Source: Harmonia axyridis (taxonomy: Eukaryota > Arthropoda > Insecta > Coleoptera > Coccinellidae). Taken from it: a DNA stretch of 64,000 bases. The position numbers and the translations under genes were made by a program. The stretch covers positions 73,382,798 to 73,446,797 of the forward strand of contig NC_059501.1 in the NCBI RefSeq assembly GCF_914767665.1. The letters run 5' to 3'. Positions within the stretch are counted from its first letter, which is position 1, and each line of letters begins with the position of its first letter. Below the pieces are notes generated by a model. The model was given only the letters and a program-made list of their open reading frames with translations. It did not search any database and was not told the origin of the DNA. Below, piece after piece: positions 33,055 to 44,106 of this stretch.

Positions 33055-36000
33055 TTTGTTTAGTCTTTGGTCTTCTTAAGTTCTGTTTGTGGAGGGTTTT
33101 TCGATGGGTCGTGATTTTAATTTTTCTGTTTTGGATTACTTGATCTTTTGAGAACTTTGGTGTTAGTTTATTTCGATTGTTAGATGTAATTTTGCGATAA
33201 ATTGTAGTTCCGGGTTTGTATGTCAATGGTTCGTGTCGTTTTTCGTTGTGTTTCTCGATTGTAGCTTGTTTTTTCTTGGCCAAATTTTCATTTAGGTTTT
33301 TGTATATTTCGAGTGTTTTATCACGATGATTTTCGATGTAGTTGTTTATGAATTTTTCGTTGATATCAATATTAAGGGGGTCTTTTGTGTTTAAGTGTCC
33401 GTTGATTACGTCTATTGGTTTCTGCTTTGTTGCGGAATGAATAGAGTTGTTGTAACTTAATATAGCGTAAGGCATTTGGTTTAGAATTTTGGTTGAATTT
33501 TTGTCTTTTTCTTTTATGATACGAAGTAGTTCTATTAAAGTTGAATGAAGTCTTTCGATTGATCCGTTTGATTGACTATTGTTCACAGTAATGTAATGGG
33601 GATGAATTTGATGGAGTTTTAAAAATTCTTGAACAACCGAATTTTTCAATTCGCTTCCGTTATCCATTACAATGGTAGTCGGTGCTCCGTGATGGGTCAT
33701 AAAAGTCAATAGAGATCGGACAACTTCAATACCTGATAGGGAAATTAATGGATATGCTTGTGCGTATTTGGAAAATGTATCTATCAAAGTAAGGAATTTT
33801 TGTCCTTGTGTCTGGAAAGTATCGATGTGGATTATTTCAAAAGGTTTGATTGGGGTCGGTGTTAGCATTAATTTTTGTTTTGGAGGGTTTCTGTCGTATT
33901 TATTGACTTGGCAAATGTCGCAAAAATTTATGTAGTTACTTACGTCGGTTTTGATTCCTGGCCAATAATATGTTTGTTTTATACGGTTTTCTGTTTCTAA
34001 TATTCCTCTATGATTGGTTTTTGTTTCATGGAGAAATTTAATGAGTTCTTGTTGTCTTTCTTTATCTTCTACATCTTTTAAAACGGTATTACATTTGATC
34101 AATTTGAATGCAGAGTTTTTGAACGTATTTCTCAAGAATTCGCAAATTTTTGGGACATACTCATCATTTTTGAAATTTATCGCATATATTGTGTTTGGTT
34201 TTATGTAATTTTTGAATAATTTTATGGTATCACTTTCTAAGTTGTTCACGGAGAGTTGACAATAAATTCTACGCTTTGTTGAAAAGAGATTTTCTATTTT
34301 TGTTTTTGCTGGTGAGTGGTAAACGAAATCTAGGATAATTTGATGTTTGAAAATGTTAAGTGCTTTTTCTGTTATTGGGATTCCTTGTATTGGTTCTTCA
34401 GAACTTGAATGAACTGTATCGTCATCGTCGGAATCTGGAGGATTGTCTGATGGGTGAGATGGGCTTGCCGTCGCATCCTCCCCTTCGAGAGGTCGAGATA
34501 CCGATGGACCTGCTTCGGGTTCCGGTATTTCGTTAACATTCGGTGTTTCGCTTACGTTCGCTAACATAGAAAAATTGTCGTTGTCTTTATCATTATCGTT
34601 CGATTTTGAGAATGATTCATTAAATTTTTGCATATATTCAAAAAGTTCTTTATTGTGTAGTTCGACTCGAGAAAGTGCGTCAGCATTACTGTTTGAGCTG
34701 CCTTTCTTGTATAGAATTTCGAATTGGAATTCTGATAGTTTTAATCTCCATCTTAAGAGTTTGCTGTTTGGTTCCTTCAGTGACATTACCCACTGAAGTG
34801 GACGATGATCGGATAATATTTTAAATTTTCTACCGAATAAATAGGGGCGGAAATATTTAGTTGCCCAGACTATGGCTAAAAGCTCCCTCTCTATTGTGCT
34901 ATAGTTTCGTTCGCTATCGTTTAGTGTTCTCGATGCGTATGCAACTGGTCTATCGGATCCAATGGGGCCTTGTGAAAGTACGGCTCCTATGGCAACATTA
35001 CTTGCATCGGTTGTAAGAAGAAATTCTTTTTCGAAGTCGGGATATTGAAGAATGGGGTCGTTTGTAAGGAGATTTTTGCAGTATTCGAAACATTCTATAA
35101 ATTGCGGTGTGTGTTCAATTTTTGAACCTTTTTTTAGACATTGAGTAAGGGGTTTAGTAATTTTAGCAAAGTCCTTGATAAATTTTCGATAGTATCCGAG
35201 AAGTCCTAAGAAGCCTTTTATTTCTTTAGGTGTTCTAGGGATTGGGTATTTTTTGATAGCTTTGATTTTATCTGGATTAGGTTTGACGCCGTCAGGGGTG
35301 ACGATATGACCTAAGTAAGCTACTTCTTTTCTTAAAAATTCTGACTTGTCGAGTTGAATTTTGAAATTAGTTTCGCGGAGTCTCTGAAAAACTTTTTCAA
35401 GATTGACGATATGCTCTTGGAGTGATGTTGAATAGACGATTATGTCATCGAGATATACAAGACATATTTCGTTTTGTAATCCCCTAAGCATATTATCCAT
35501 TACTCGTTGAAAGGTTGCACTGGCACTTTTCAATCCGAAGGGCATTCTGAGATATTCGTAATGACCGTTCTCGACGCTAAATGCGGTTTTAGGAATGTCA
35601 TCAGGGTTCATTTCAATTTGGTGATAACCACTGGCTAAATCGATGGTTGAAAAATAGTTGCATTTTCCGAGTTTATCGAGAACATCGGTGATGTTTGGAA
35701 GAGGATATTTGTCATCAATACTTTTTTCGTTTAGTTTCCGAAAGTCTACCACGATTCTAAATTTTTTCTTTAGGGATGAGTCGTTCTTTTTGGGTACGAT
35801 CCAAATTGGAGAAGACCAGGGTGAATTACTTGGCCTAATTATGCCTTGTTCTAGCATGGAATTAATTTGTCGCCTTACTTCGTCTTTGTGTACAAATGGA
35901 TACCTATAGGATCTAGTATAAATAGGGATTTCGTCTTTTGTTTTTATTGAATGTTTGATCTGATTTGTGAAGGTGAGACGTTGGCCTTCGATGTGGAAAA

Positions 36001-36828
36001 TATCGGAATATTTATTGCATAATTTTAGGATATGGGATTTTTCTTCTTCGTTCATGTGCGAGGTTCTGATTAATTTTTCTGCGTTGAATTTAGTACTGCC
36101 GGTTTTTTGTGAGTCTAAGTGATAAAATTCGTAGTTGCTTTCTATAAACGGGAATGAGTTAATTGGTTGTGTTAAATTCATAATGATATCTTCGTCTGTT
36201 TTGTTAGAGATTTGAATTTTTGCAAAACCGTTTTGAGCTTTCGAAAGTGTTGCCGGTATTTCGCATTTTTGAATAATCTGATGTGGTACAAGAACATCGC
36301 CGTTGTTTTGTTTTACGGGTACATTCGCAATAATTTGTGTATGAGGATTAATTCTTAATTTGAAAATTTGGTTTACTTGGCTTGGTTGATATTTAATGGG
36401 AATAGTAGTTACAGGGGTAATTAATTTGGAGTTTATTAAGTCGATTTGAGCGTTCAATAACTTTAGGTTATCTAATCCTATGAGTCCGTCAAAAATATTA
36501 TGAAATTTGAAAAGGTAAAATTTAAGGTTGACATTTTGTTTGAATTCTGGAAAGATTGGGATGTCGGCACAATGTTGATGTGTTTCTGATTGAAAAACTT
36601 TAGAAACTGTGAATGGTTCTAGTAAAATTTGATTTGGATAATTTTCATGAGCGATTTTTGGGTTAATGAAAGATTTTGTTGATCCAGTGTCTATTAGTAG
36701 TTTCAAAGGAGGGTTTTTTATCTGAATATACGGTAGTTCTCTTTTATCCGATGATATATATGTTTCAATTAAGTCTCTTGTTCCGAGAAAGCGTCCGTCT
36801 GAAAATTTTCGGGGAAATCATAATTTGG
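32987..36828 (-). CDS. pol: Gypsy-type Pol polyprotein (protease, RT, RNase H, integrase)
   Basis: At least 1239 residues from the first listed start (36706); the frame extends upstream to about 36825 and overlaps gag, so it is made by -1 frameshifting. Counting from 36706: protease DTGS at residues 6-9; reverse transcriptase about 260-435 with VDFRKLN and YLDD at 418-421; RNase H about 565-680 with TTDAS, the RELLAIVWA helix and SDHRPL; integrase zinc finger H893, H899, C929, C932 and catalytic D962, D1015, E1051 (35 residues between the last two). An acidic Ser/Pro-rich linker (about 720-775) separates RNase H from integrase. There is no chromodomain. All catalytic residues are present. Confidence 0.93.
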
Positions 36829-38019
36829 GAAATCTTCTTCGGGGTTGTCAATTTCAATGTTTTCGTCGAATTCTATGTTTTCTTGTCCGTTATCGTAATG
36901 TTCAGTATTGAAAAGTTCTTCGCTAATAAAATCTGGTTTTTGAGAGGTATTTTGGAAGGATGTATTTTGGAAATTTCTTTGAGTTCGCTGCTTACTATTA
37001 AGAGAACTGCTAATGCTCATTGGTGTAGGTTTATTCTGTTGATAATTTTGGGATCGTTTGAATACTTGGGAGTTGGTTGGGAATCGTTGCGGAACGAAAT
37101 TTGGATTCCTCTGGAGATTTATGGGGGCACTAGGAAATTGCTGGTATTTGAAGCTAGAATTATTTTGTGAATTTGCTTGGCTGTTTTGGGGATGAATGTA
37201 TTGTTGTTGGGTCAGAATTGGTCTATTTTGTGATCGATAAAATTGCTGATGAGTCGAAAAATTTTGTGGATTCGGTTTTCTCAAATTTTGAAAATTATTT
37301 GGACTTTGATAATGTTTTATATTATCTTCTTCAATGATGAATTGAAGTGCCTGAGCTAAACTATTAGGTCTCATAGCGCGTATCATTGGTCCTAGTGGAT
37401 CTCTTAATCCAGCTAAAAATGTTTTGAGAGCTTGTTTGGTGAAAAATTCTCTCTTGGCTTTACGTTCTGTTTCTTCGCATTTAAGGTCAATGTAGTTGCA
37501 AATGGTGTTAAGAAGGGTTAAAACTTTTTCATGAAACTTTTGGGGAGATTCTCCGGGTCTTTGTCTCAAGTTAACTAAATCTTGATTCAAACAGTTTTCA
37601 TCTCGTTGATCGCCAAAATTTAGAATAAGAGAATTTTTTATTTCTTCCCAACTATTAGTTGCGCCGTGAATAGCTACTACTTCTTCGGCTTTGCCTTGAA
37701 GTTTATTCAAAATTCCATTAATCAGTAAGGTATTTTGAAAGTTATTAGGGTTATTAACATCAAAATAGTGAAGTAAAAGCGATTCAGAAGCTTTCACGAA
37801 TCTGTGTAGTTTATTTGGGTTACCGTCAAATTCCGGTACGATACAAAGATTCTTTGTGTCAAAATTGGGCGTTACTGCCATATTTACTGTATTACTTTCG
37901 TCAGTAATGTTTAAATTATCAAATGTGTTAATTAAATCAAGAATTGTCTCTAACTCAATAGAATTGTTTTCGGAAATTGAATCAATAGGATTGGAATCAG
38001 AGGAGTCTGACATAAACAA
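36769..38019 (-). CDS. gag: Gag-like structural protein
   Basis: 416 residues. The central segment (LRQRPGESPQKFHEKVLTLL) has the look of the retrotransposon Gag capsid domain. The C-terminal third is rich in Q and N (QTQQQ-type runs), basic, and has no CCHC zinc knuckle, as is common for errantiviruses, where a basic region binds the RNA. It starts ~180 bases downstream of the primer site. It ends AFSEQET with TAA and overlaps pol in the -1 frame. Confidence 0.85.
   Translation of the reverse strand: MFMSDSSDSNPIDSISENNSIELETILDLINTFDNLNITDESNTVNMAVTPNFDTKNLCIVPEFDGNPNKLHRFVKASESLLLHYFDVNNPNNFQNTLLINGILNKLQGKAEEVVAIHGATNSWEEIKNSLILNFGDQRDENCLNQDLVNLRQRPGESPQKFHEKVLTLLNTICNYIDLKCEETERKAKREFFTKQALKTFLAGLRDPLGPMIRAMRPNSLAQALQFIIEEDNIKHYQSPNNFQNLRKPNPQNFSTHQQFYRSQNRPILTQQQYIHPQNSQANSQNNSSFKYQQFPSAPINLQRNPNFVPQRFPTNSQVFKRSQNYQQNKPTPMSISSSLNSKQRTQRNFQNTSFQNTSQKPDFISEELFNTEHYDNGQENIEFDENIEIDNPEEDFPNYDFPENFQTDAFSEQET
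36802..36808 (-). promoter_or_regulatory. Predicted -1 ribosomal frameshift heptamer
   Basis: In the gag frame the minus strand reads GA-A|AAT|TTT|CAG. A-AAT-TTT fits the X-XXY-YYZ slippery pattern, and slipping back one base yields AAA-TTT and enters the open pol frame. The pol frame is blocked by TGA about 12 bases upstream, so the shift must occur between there and the gag stop. Confidence 0.6.
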
Positions 38020-38199
38020 TGGTAATATTCAATTCACTTACAGGATCCAGTTGAACATCAAAATCTTCATGCCTCGCTGCGTGATTGTATCCTCGATGGA
38101 ACTTCACGGTTGCACCAAGTCTTTTTGATGGGTTCGTTTTTTCGCTTAATGAGTTGAAACTCAAAAGTCCTTCACAATGAAAACTCGCGAAAACTCCGT

Positions 38200-38210
38200 C
38201 GACTGCGCCA
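38200..38210 (-). other. Primer binding site, tRNA-Ser type
   Basis: The minus strand reads TGGCGCAGTCG directly at the LTR end (the first T is also the last LTR base). This complements the CCA end and acceptor stem of insect tRNA-Ser, the primer known for the 17.6/297 elements. The match is about 11 bases. Confidence 0.75.
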
Positions 38211-38498
38211 CTTATGTTTTTTGGTCCAGCAAGATTGTTTTTAAAAACTTTAATATTACAATTGAAATTACCAGTGAATTCTACGATAGAATTTTATTGA
38301 AATCAAATACAAGTGTTCGTATTAGATGTTTATTACAGACTAAGATAAGATAAAGCGTCCGTGTCGCTGGTAAGAATTGCGGACTTAGCCATCTTCCACG
38401 AAACGGGCCATCTTCCACGAAGCGGTCAGGTTACACATGTCTTCTCTTCCTTAGTCTGCTTATTTTGTTGCTATGGTCTTAGAACGAGATATATAACT
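38210..38498 (-). repeat. 5' LTR
   Basis: 289 bp, the same sequence as 31056-31344. In the minus orientation it supplies the promoter; the left edge of the element's genes follows after the primer site. Confidence 0.93.
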
Positions 38499-38502
38499 CC
38501 TG

Positions 38503-38720
38503 CAAACTCACCAGACATAAATCCGATTGAATCCGGATGGGAATACTTAGGGAGAGCAATATCCAATCGCCAAACCCAGCTTCAACTTTTCAGGAATTGA
38601 CTTCAGCCCTTCAGGAAGAATGGAACGATATGCCTGAAAATTTATTAGGCAGTTGATTGAAAGAATTAAGAGGTGGCGATACGGACTATTGAATTTGGAT
38701 TCAGTTGTGGATTAAGTATA
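38503..38720 (+). pseudogene. Tc1 transposase, 3' part (after the gypsy insertion)
   Basis: It continues the interrupted transposase with ANSPDINPIESGWEYLGRAI, which carries the catalytic Glu, then a frameshift and ALQEEWNDMPENLLGS, the usual Tc1 C-terminus. It resumes directly after the second CCTG. Confidence 0.75.
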
Positions 38721-38907
38721 ATTGATCAAAAATAAATAATCAATAAATTTAGATTTTTTTGCATTTTTCCTATTTTGTCTCATCCTGCTTAAAGTAAATA
38801 GTAACAATCAAAGTTTTTCTATCATATTGCAGTTGAAAAAGAAAAAAATATTCATCTCATCTTTCTCGAGAAACCTAGGAGGGCCAAGACTTTTGACGAT
38901 GTGTGTA

Positions 38908-40037
38908 AATCATTCCGAAGATGAACACATCATTGTTGAAACATCATTAAATTCAATTATAGACATAGTAGATGTAGTTACTTTATATTCTTCTGAAGGT
39001 GTTCTGCTATTTAAAAAGTTAATTATGAATTGAATTGGATACAACAACAGACTTCTTGCAGACCCAAAGTAAATAAATCTTTCGAAGAAACTGAAATACT
39101 CGTACGAAATAAATAAAAACTGGATTTATGTTATTCCTTGTCTACACCTAGATCGGAAAAATGCCAGAAATTCTTTCCACATCATCCAAACATCCAATGC
39201 TTCTTTTCAACTTGATTTATCAACTGTGAAGGATAAGTAGCAGCGTCAGAATTTCATATCTTCAATTTTAAAACACGATTATTTCCTTGTTACTATCGCC
39301 TCTAGAAATAGCGTGGTGAACGTGAATAATAAATATTCCGTTTGATGCTGAACGCTGAAAGAATTAGATGGCATGCGAAACATCTACACGAAATTAAACT
39401 GTTCATCATCGTTTCCAGATATTCCATATTCAAATCGAATTGGAACGGATAGGATTTGTAGCCAGGCATCCAAATCATGAACTAACTCCAATTTCAATTA
39501 GCGTATCACGTTAGAGAGAAATGTGGAGACATTCCTGAAATCTGAAGCGGAGAGCTTGGAAAATAGGAATATGGAAATATCTCTTATATTATGGAATCTC
39601 TAAGATCGTAATTAGATTTCATGTGCAAAGCGAGAATTCGTATAACTCGATGAAGAATTTCAGAGCTGAAGAAGTAGGCGAGACATGCTTTATTAGTGCG
39701 AAATTGGAAATCTATTTTTCAATTACTAGGTTAGGTACTCTCAGAGTATTGCGGTGTTTTATCCCGGAGCTACTGATTAAATCATCAGTATAGACATTCA
39801 TTGGACCCTGCCACATACATCTTCCATATTTATAGCACAATGGATTTAGAAACTTGTAATTTTAAGGATAAGTTCGGATCTCAATTGCTACAATTAAGTG
39901 TAAGGTAAAGTGAAAAAAAATTATCTTTCCAATAGATGGTTTTAGTTATCTATATCTTGCGTTGTATCCAATCGGGTTGCACTAGATGCGTTAGAAAGAT
40001 AATATTCCGTACTACAAAAAATTTTCTGACAGTTTTG
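38908..40037. other. Non-coding stretch
   Basis: No gene seen. 39730-39860 is a diverged relative of the repeat at 7190 (CTGCCACATACATCTTCCATA). Confidence 0.4.
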
Positions 40038-41107
40038 TGATAAGGTGACTCAGTTTAGTTTGAGCGCACGTCAAAAACTAGAACACTAAAAAGAGAAAAT
40101 ACACTATATTTAACAGTTTTTCTTCTATAAAGGCGAAAATGCGAGCCAGCGGCTGAAATTAGTATTTATGGTCCTAATACTCTATCAGCCAATTACAGTT
40201 TGGGTTTCTTCAATTTCTGCTAATTTCAATGTCAAAGATGCACCAAGTTTTGAAGGTCAATTGTCGAAAATGTCGATAAAACCATAAACATGGTTGACTC
40301 CGACTGTCATCTAAGCATTGTTTCGATTGCCCAAAAGCTAAAAATCGCACAAAAAATCGTTTGGAACCATTTGCATAAGACTGGTCTCCAGGAGAGGCTC
40401 GATGTAAGGGTAACAGGCGAGTTTACGCAAAAAATCTTATGGGCCAAATCGCTGTCGTAACGCATCAGAATCGAGCCATTTTTGAAGTGGTTGGTACCTG
40501 GTGATGAAAAATGAATCGCTAACGACAACGTCAAGCAAAAACGGTCATAGTCGAAACGCGGTGAGCCAGCGGAAATGGTGGCCAAGCTAGAATTGACGAC
40601 CACGAAGGTTTTGCTATGTGATTGGTAGGGAATTATCTTTTATGAGCTGCTCTCCTACGGTACAACTGTTAACTCGGAACTGTACTGTCAACAATTGAAC
40701 CGTCTGAAGGAAGAAATCGCCCAGGAGCGGCAAGCTTGGTCAATAGGAGAGGAATTGTTTTCTATCAGGACAACGACAGCTCACACACATCGATAGTGAC
40801 TCGCCAGAAGCTCCAGGAGCTTTGATGGGAGGTTCTTATGCATCCACCTTACAGTCCAGACCTGGCACCAAGTGATTACCATCTGTTCCTGGTGAACAAT
40901 TTTGCTGGTGAAAAATTCGCTTCAACAAAGGCTTGTGAAAATCGACTATCTCAATTTTTTGTCAATAGGAATCAGGACTTCTATGGAAGAGGCATAATGA
41001 TATACCTTTCGAAATGGCAACAATGTATAAATCGGATCATTCTAACAATGGTAATTAAAACTTTGTTTTTCATGAAAAAATAATGTATTTCTTTTTACTG
41101 CACCTTA
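40038..41107 (+). pseudogene. Mariner (DD34D) copy, second lineage, decayed
   Basis: The ends pair as GATAAGGTGACTCAG on the left and CTGCACCTTATAC on the right. The plus strand reads CHLSIVSIAQKLKIAQKIVW and NHLHKTGLQERLDV (DNA-binding part), then FYQDNDSSHTSIVTRQKLQE (second Asp block) and HPPYSPDLAPSDYHLF (third Asp). Many stops interrupt it. Same lineage as the minus-strand copy at 56628-58040; different from the lineage at 20031, 53681 and 61194. Confidence 0.75.
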
Positions 41108-41323
41108 TACATATATGCATTAATCGAATGCGAACGAAACATATTCTCTAATACCGTATAAAGGAAATACAAAGATAAATATATAAATGTAAAGAATTAC
41201 AATCTTTAGAAACATCCTTTCACGTCAACCCCATTTTCAGGGGATTGCAGTAACGGAGAAAGTAAATATCCTTTCCCCAATACCATCTTCCCTCATCCAT
41301 TCTCAACAGAATACCCCCTGCAG

Positions 41324-41509
41324 ATTTTCAAGTGTGTGAAACCACCTATCAGTTATAAACTTGACGGGTTTCATACAAAGCAATTCTCTTCGAGAACGTT
41401 CACCGACACCAAGCTCGAACGAAACATGGATCCATTCACTAGGGACGGCACTAGACAGTTTGATAAAGACAAAGTCAAACATTTACCCAGGCTTGAACCA
41501 TCGAAGTCG
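41324..41509 (+). CDS. Candidate internal exon of an unidentified gene
   Basis: A CCCTGCAG acceptor and a TCG|GTAAAG donor enclose 62 codons, phase 0 on both sides. Only this frame is open; the other two have stops. The peptide is basic and hydrophilic (SYKLDGFHTKQFSSRTFTDT, DPFTRDGTRQFDKDKVKHLP). No transposon family matches, base composition is more balanced than its surroundings, and I recognise no domain. It could belong to the gene starting at 12332 only with another exon in between. Confidence 0.4.
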
Positions 41510-42042
41510 GTAAAGTTTTATCGCGTCTTGTACTTATTCATGTGTCATGGATGTTTCGTCGAGACGATTCCTGAAATCCACTTTCATTTTGGTTTTGGAA
41601 AAAAAAAACGTTTCACGAGGTTGTAAATTTGCCTTGCGAAATGGAAGCTGCTGAACGGCAATCTGGGGTTTATTTTATGTGCGCTATTACGGTTTAGGTG
41701 AACTTTCGTTCGACGTGAATATAGGGAATTTCGAATGACGGGTTCTATCCTTCAACTCAAGAATTCCATTATTCATACTTAATATTGGTTTATTATTTCA
41801 TACCTTCAGAAGGGTGAACAGATGCTATAGATTGAAATGAAGACGGATGTTTTTGTTTATATTTACGGTAATAAACGTGTTGATTCTTCTGAATTCAACA
41901 AAAAAAGTATTAGATATTAGATACTTCAGATATACACAGCAAATTTCACATGAAAGCTGAAAGATTAGTTGGTGATACATTTTCAGATGCAATAGAATAT
42001 GCAACAGATATGGTAGTATTCTTGGTTCTGTATTGATTAATG

Positions 42043-42112
42043 TACAGGGTGTCCCAAATTCGATGCCCACTGAAAGCATCTCGAGAACTATAAGACTTAG
42101 AGAAAAAATTCG
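42043..42112. mobile_element. Left end of a TACAGGGTGTCCCAAATT MITE
   Basis: TACAGGGTGTCCCAAATTCG followed by GCATCTCGAGAACTATAAG, similar to the first ~70 bases of the element at 8619. The rest is missing. Confidence 0.6.
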
Positions 42113-42435
42113 AAATATTTCAAAGGTCACTTCTTACTACGATGTTACAATCATTCATAAAGGCATGTGTAGCCTTGTAGTAATGAACTATCCGTTTCCT
42201 CTAACTACTTAATAATACGCACATTGTGATGATTCTCATTTTATTATAAATAGATATACAATAACAATAACATCTGAAGAAGTAACAATGTGACGAAATG
42301 CGTTATATATCTAGCCATTTAGATTTCTTTGTTTCCAAACGCGCGATCAGAAAGTTAATTCGAAATATTTTAAAGGTGACTTCTTTCTACGATGTTACAA
42401 TTATTCATAAAGACATGTGAAGCCTTCTTGAGAAT
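42110..42435. repeat. Direct repeat of ~75 bp at the edge of copy B
   Basis: TTCGAAATATTTCAAAGGTC and the following ~55 bases at 42110 recur at 42359 (TTCGAAATATTTTAAAGGTG). Between them lies DNA matching the end of copy A (GTTACTTCTTCAGATG inverted). Confidence 0.6.
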
Positions 42436-43640
42436 GAACTCAACCACTCGCTCGAATGTTCAGTGTAGATTCAAGTTTAATGACTGAATGAACAAACGTG
42501 TGAAAGCTCCAGACTTTATGTCAATGCTTAACATGGGAATGTGCTCAATGTGAGTTCATAATTAAACCTGGAAGGAATGGGAAAATAAGGGAGATGAAAC
42601 GCTTGTTCATTCACCGTTTTAGGAACAATTTCCATATTTATCCCATGAAAGACGTTCCCCAATTTGCTATTCCATGCTGGAGTCTTAGCAGTCCATCGTA
42701 GAAGCTTTCTTGATAAGGATTTATATCGATTCTTGATGATTCTTTGAAACATTCATTCAATGAGTTTTATGGGTGACTTAATGATATTATCTTCATGAAT
42801 TTTGGCAAGAGTATTCAAGTGATTCATTTCACATATTCAAATTGATTTCAACCTGGTCGGGTCTCTTGTAAATGTTTCAATTATTGCTTGAATTTTTTGG
42901 TTCTGGTTAATCGATCAAGGTGAAATTCCGCACAAAGCTTGGAAGTGTTATTTCACATCTAGATGGAACATATCATTTCGATCAAATCTTCTGTTCTAAA
43001 ACTATCATGAAAACAACATTTCCAACTTGACCGTCGTGTCAGAGCTTTGAACCTAACCCGAAAATATCGAGTCACTAGGATATTCTGTTCGAATGTCATC
43101 GAGTTTACGAACGGTATAACAGTATACTAACTGTTATAATGATGGAATGATAGAGATCAACTCGGGGAACTCAAATGATGAAATCTTATGCATCGCCCGC
43201 TAGAAAACTAGTACCATATGGAATTCTTCAGCTTTGTCAAGTTAGTCACATATGATGAAATTTTATTCATGACTGCTACCTATATTTCATGAGGTTCAAC
43301 TATCTGTTAGACATTCCAGCCCTCAACGGATAACAACCATGCATCTTTATATTATAATGATAACAAAAACCTAATACATTTTGTAGATTTAAATTTCTTA
43401 CAACATAAAATCGAGATACTACATAGATAGGATTCATTGAGTGAGATGGGTATCTGATTGATGAGATAACTCAGAGATTAGGAACGCGTTCCGAGTATAC
43501 AGGATTTGCCAAAATTAGTGGTTAATATTTAATTAATTTTTTTTTTGGAAAATATTTCTCAACAGAGCAACAGCCTATCAAAGATATAACCCTCAAGATT
43601 TTATTCCTTTCTTCGAAACGGACCAAGTAAAAATCATAAA
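42170..43640 (-). repeat. 1.3-kb dispersed repeat, copy B (inverted), with MITE half
   Basis: Inverse counterpart of 8800-10260. It includes the conserved frame at 42752-42528 and, beyond 43490, the right half of the 8619-type MITE (ACAGGATTTGCCAAAATTAG, then AGCAACAGCC). It retains a ~100-bp segment near 42320-42420 that copy A lacks. Confidence 0.7.
42528..42752 (-). other. Open frame conserved between repeat copies
   Basis: The same 74-residue frame as at 9803-10027, differing at a few residues. Not recognised. Confidence 0.3.
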
Positions 43641-43843
43641 ATTTGGCATGACTCTTATCACTTAGGACCTCAAACTACAATTGGAGACATAATATGAAAA
43701 TTTTAATTGGATGCGCCGCAAGTAAATTTCGCAACAAATTTTCGTACCTCAATATTTTACAATTTTGAGACCATATACCGAAAACCGAATGTTTATTTTA
43801 AAATAAACAACTTATTTCAATCCGGTTAGATGATCCGTTTTTC

Positions 43844-43928
43844 CCGAAAGTGGTTCATCTTTAAAAAAAAAAAGAATATTTTGTATTAGGACAAAATATT
43901 CTTTTTTTTAAAGATGAACCACTTTCGG
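43844..43928. other. Near-perfect 38-41-bp hairpin
   Basis: The left arm CCGAAAGTGGTTCATC...ATTTTGT (43844-43884), a 6-base loop ATTAGG, and the right arm ACAAAATATTC...CACTTTCGG (43891-43928) are inverse copies. They differ only in the length of an A/T run (11 against 8). No transposon is recognised around it. Confidence 0.85.
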
Positions 43929-44106
43929 TCAAAAAAGAAAAACTTCCTTCTTAATGTTATTGCAATTGAAAAGCTATTTCAATTTCAATATTTCGTTAAA
44001 TATTATTCGAATTTTCTTCGAAATTTTTGATCATTGAATACGGTGGTAAATAGTTGGCCATCAAATCTGTGGCTGGACTTGACTGATTTTCTAAGAATAT
44101 TTATAT

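Larger units (their letters stand above)
31056..38498 (-). mobile_element. Env-bearing gypsy/errantivirus-like retroelement, apparently intact
   Basis: A complete 7443-bp element on the minus strand: 5' LTR (38498-38210), tRNA-Ser-type primer site, gag, pol, env, purine tract, 3' LTR (31344-31056), flanked by CCTG duplications. The two LTRs look base-for-base identical, so insertion is recent. All three frames are open. LTRs begin AGTTA as in the Drosophila 17.6/297/gypsy group. It disrupts an already decayed Tc1 copy, so it is younger than that element. This is the only element in the window with a full set of open genes. Confidence 0.93.
30086..38905 (+). mobile_element. Tc1-like element split by a gypsy-type insertion
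   Basis: Perfect 31-bp inverted repeats (including the TA base at each edge) lie at 30085-30115 and 38876-38906; they begin CACACATCGTCAAAAGTC. TA dinucleotides at 30084-30085 and 38906-38907 are the expected target duplication. Removing the 7443-bp insertion and its 4-bp duplication leaves about 1.37 kb, a normal Tc1 length. The transposase runs left to right and is broken by stops. Confidence 0.85.

Noticed and set aside
34014..37170. Plus-strand frames of 64-164 codons inside the gypsy-type element
   Set aside because: Antisense shadows of pol and gag.
40307..40603. 98-codon minus frame in the mariner at 40 kb
   Set aside because: Antisense shadow of the decayed plus-strand transposase.
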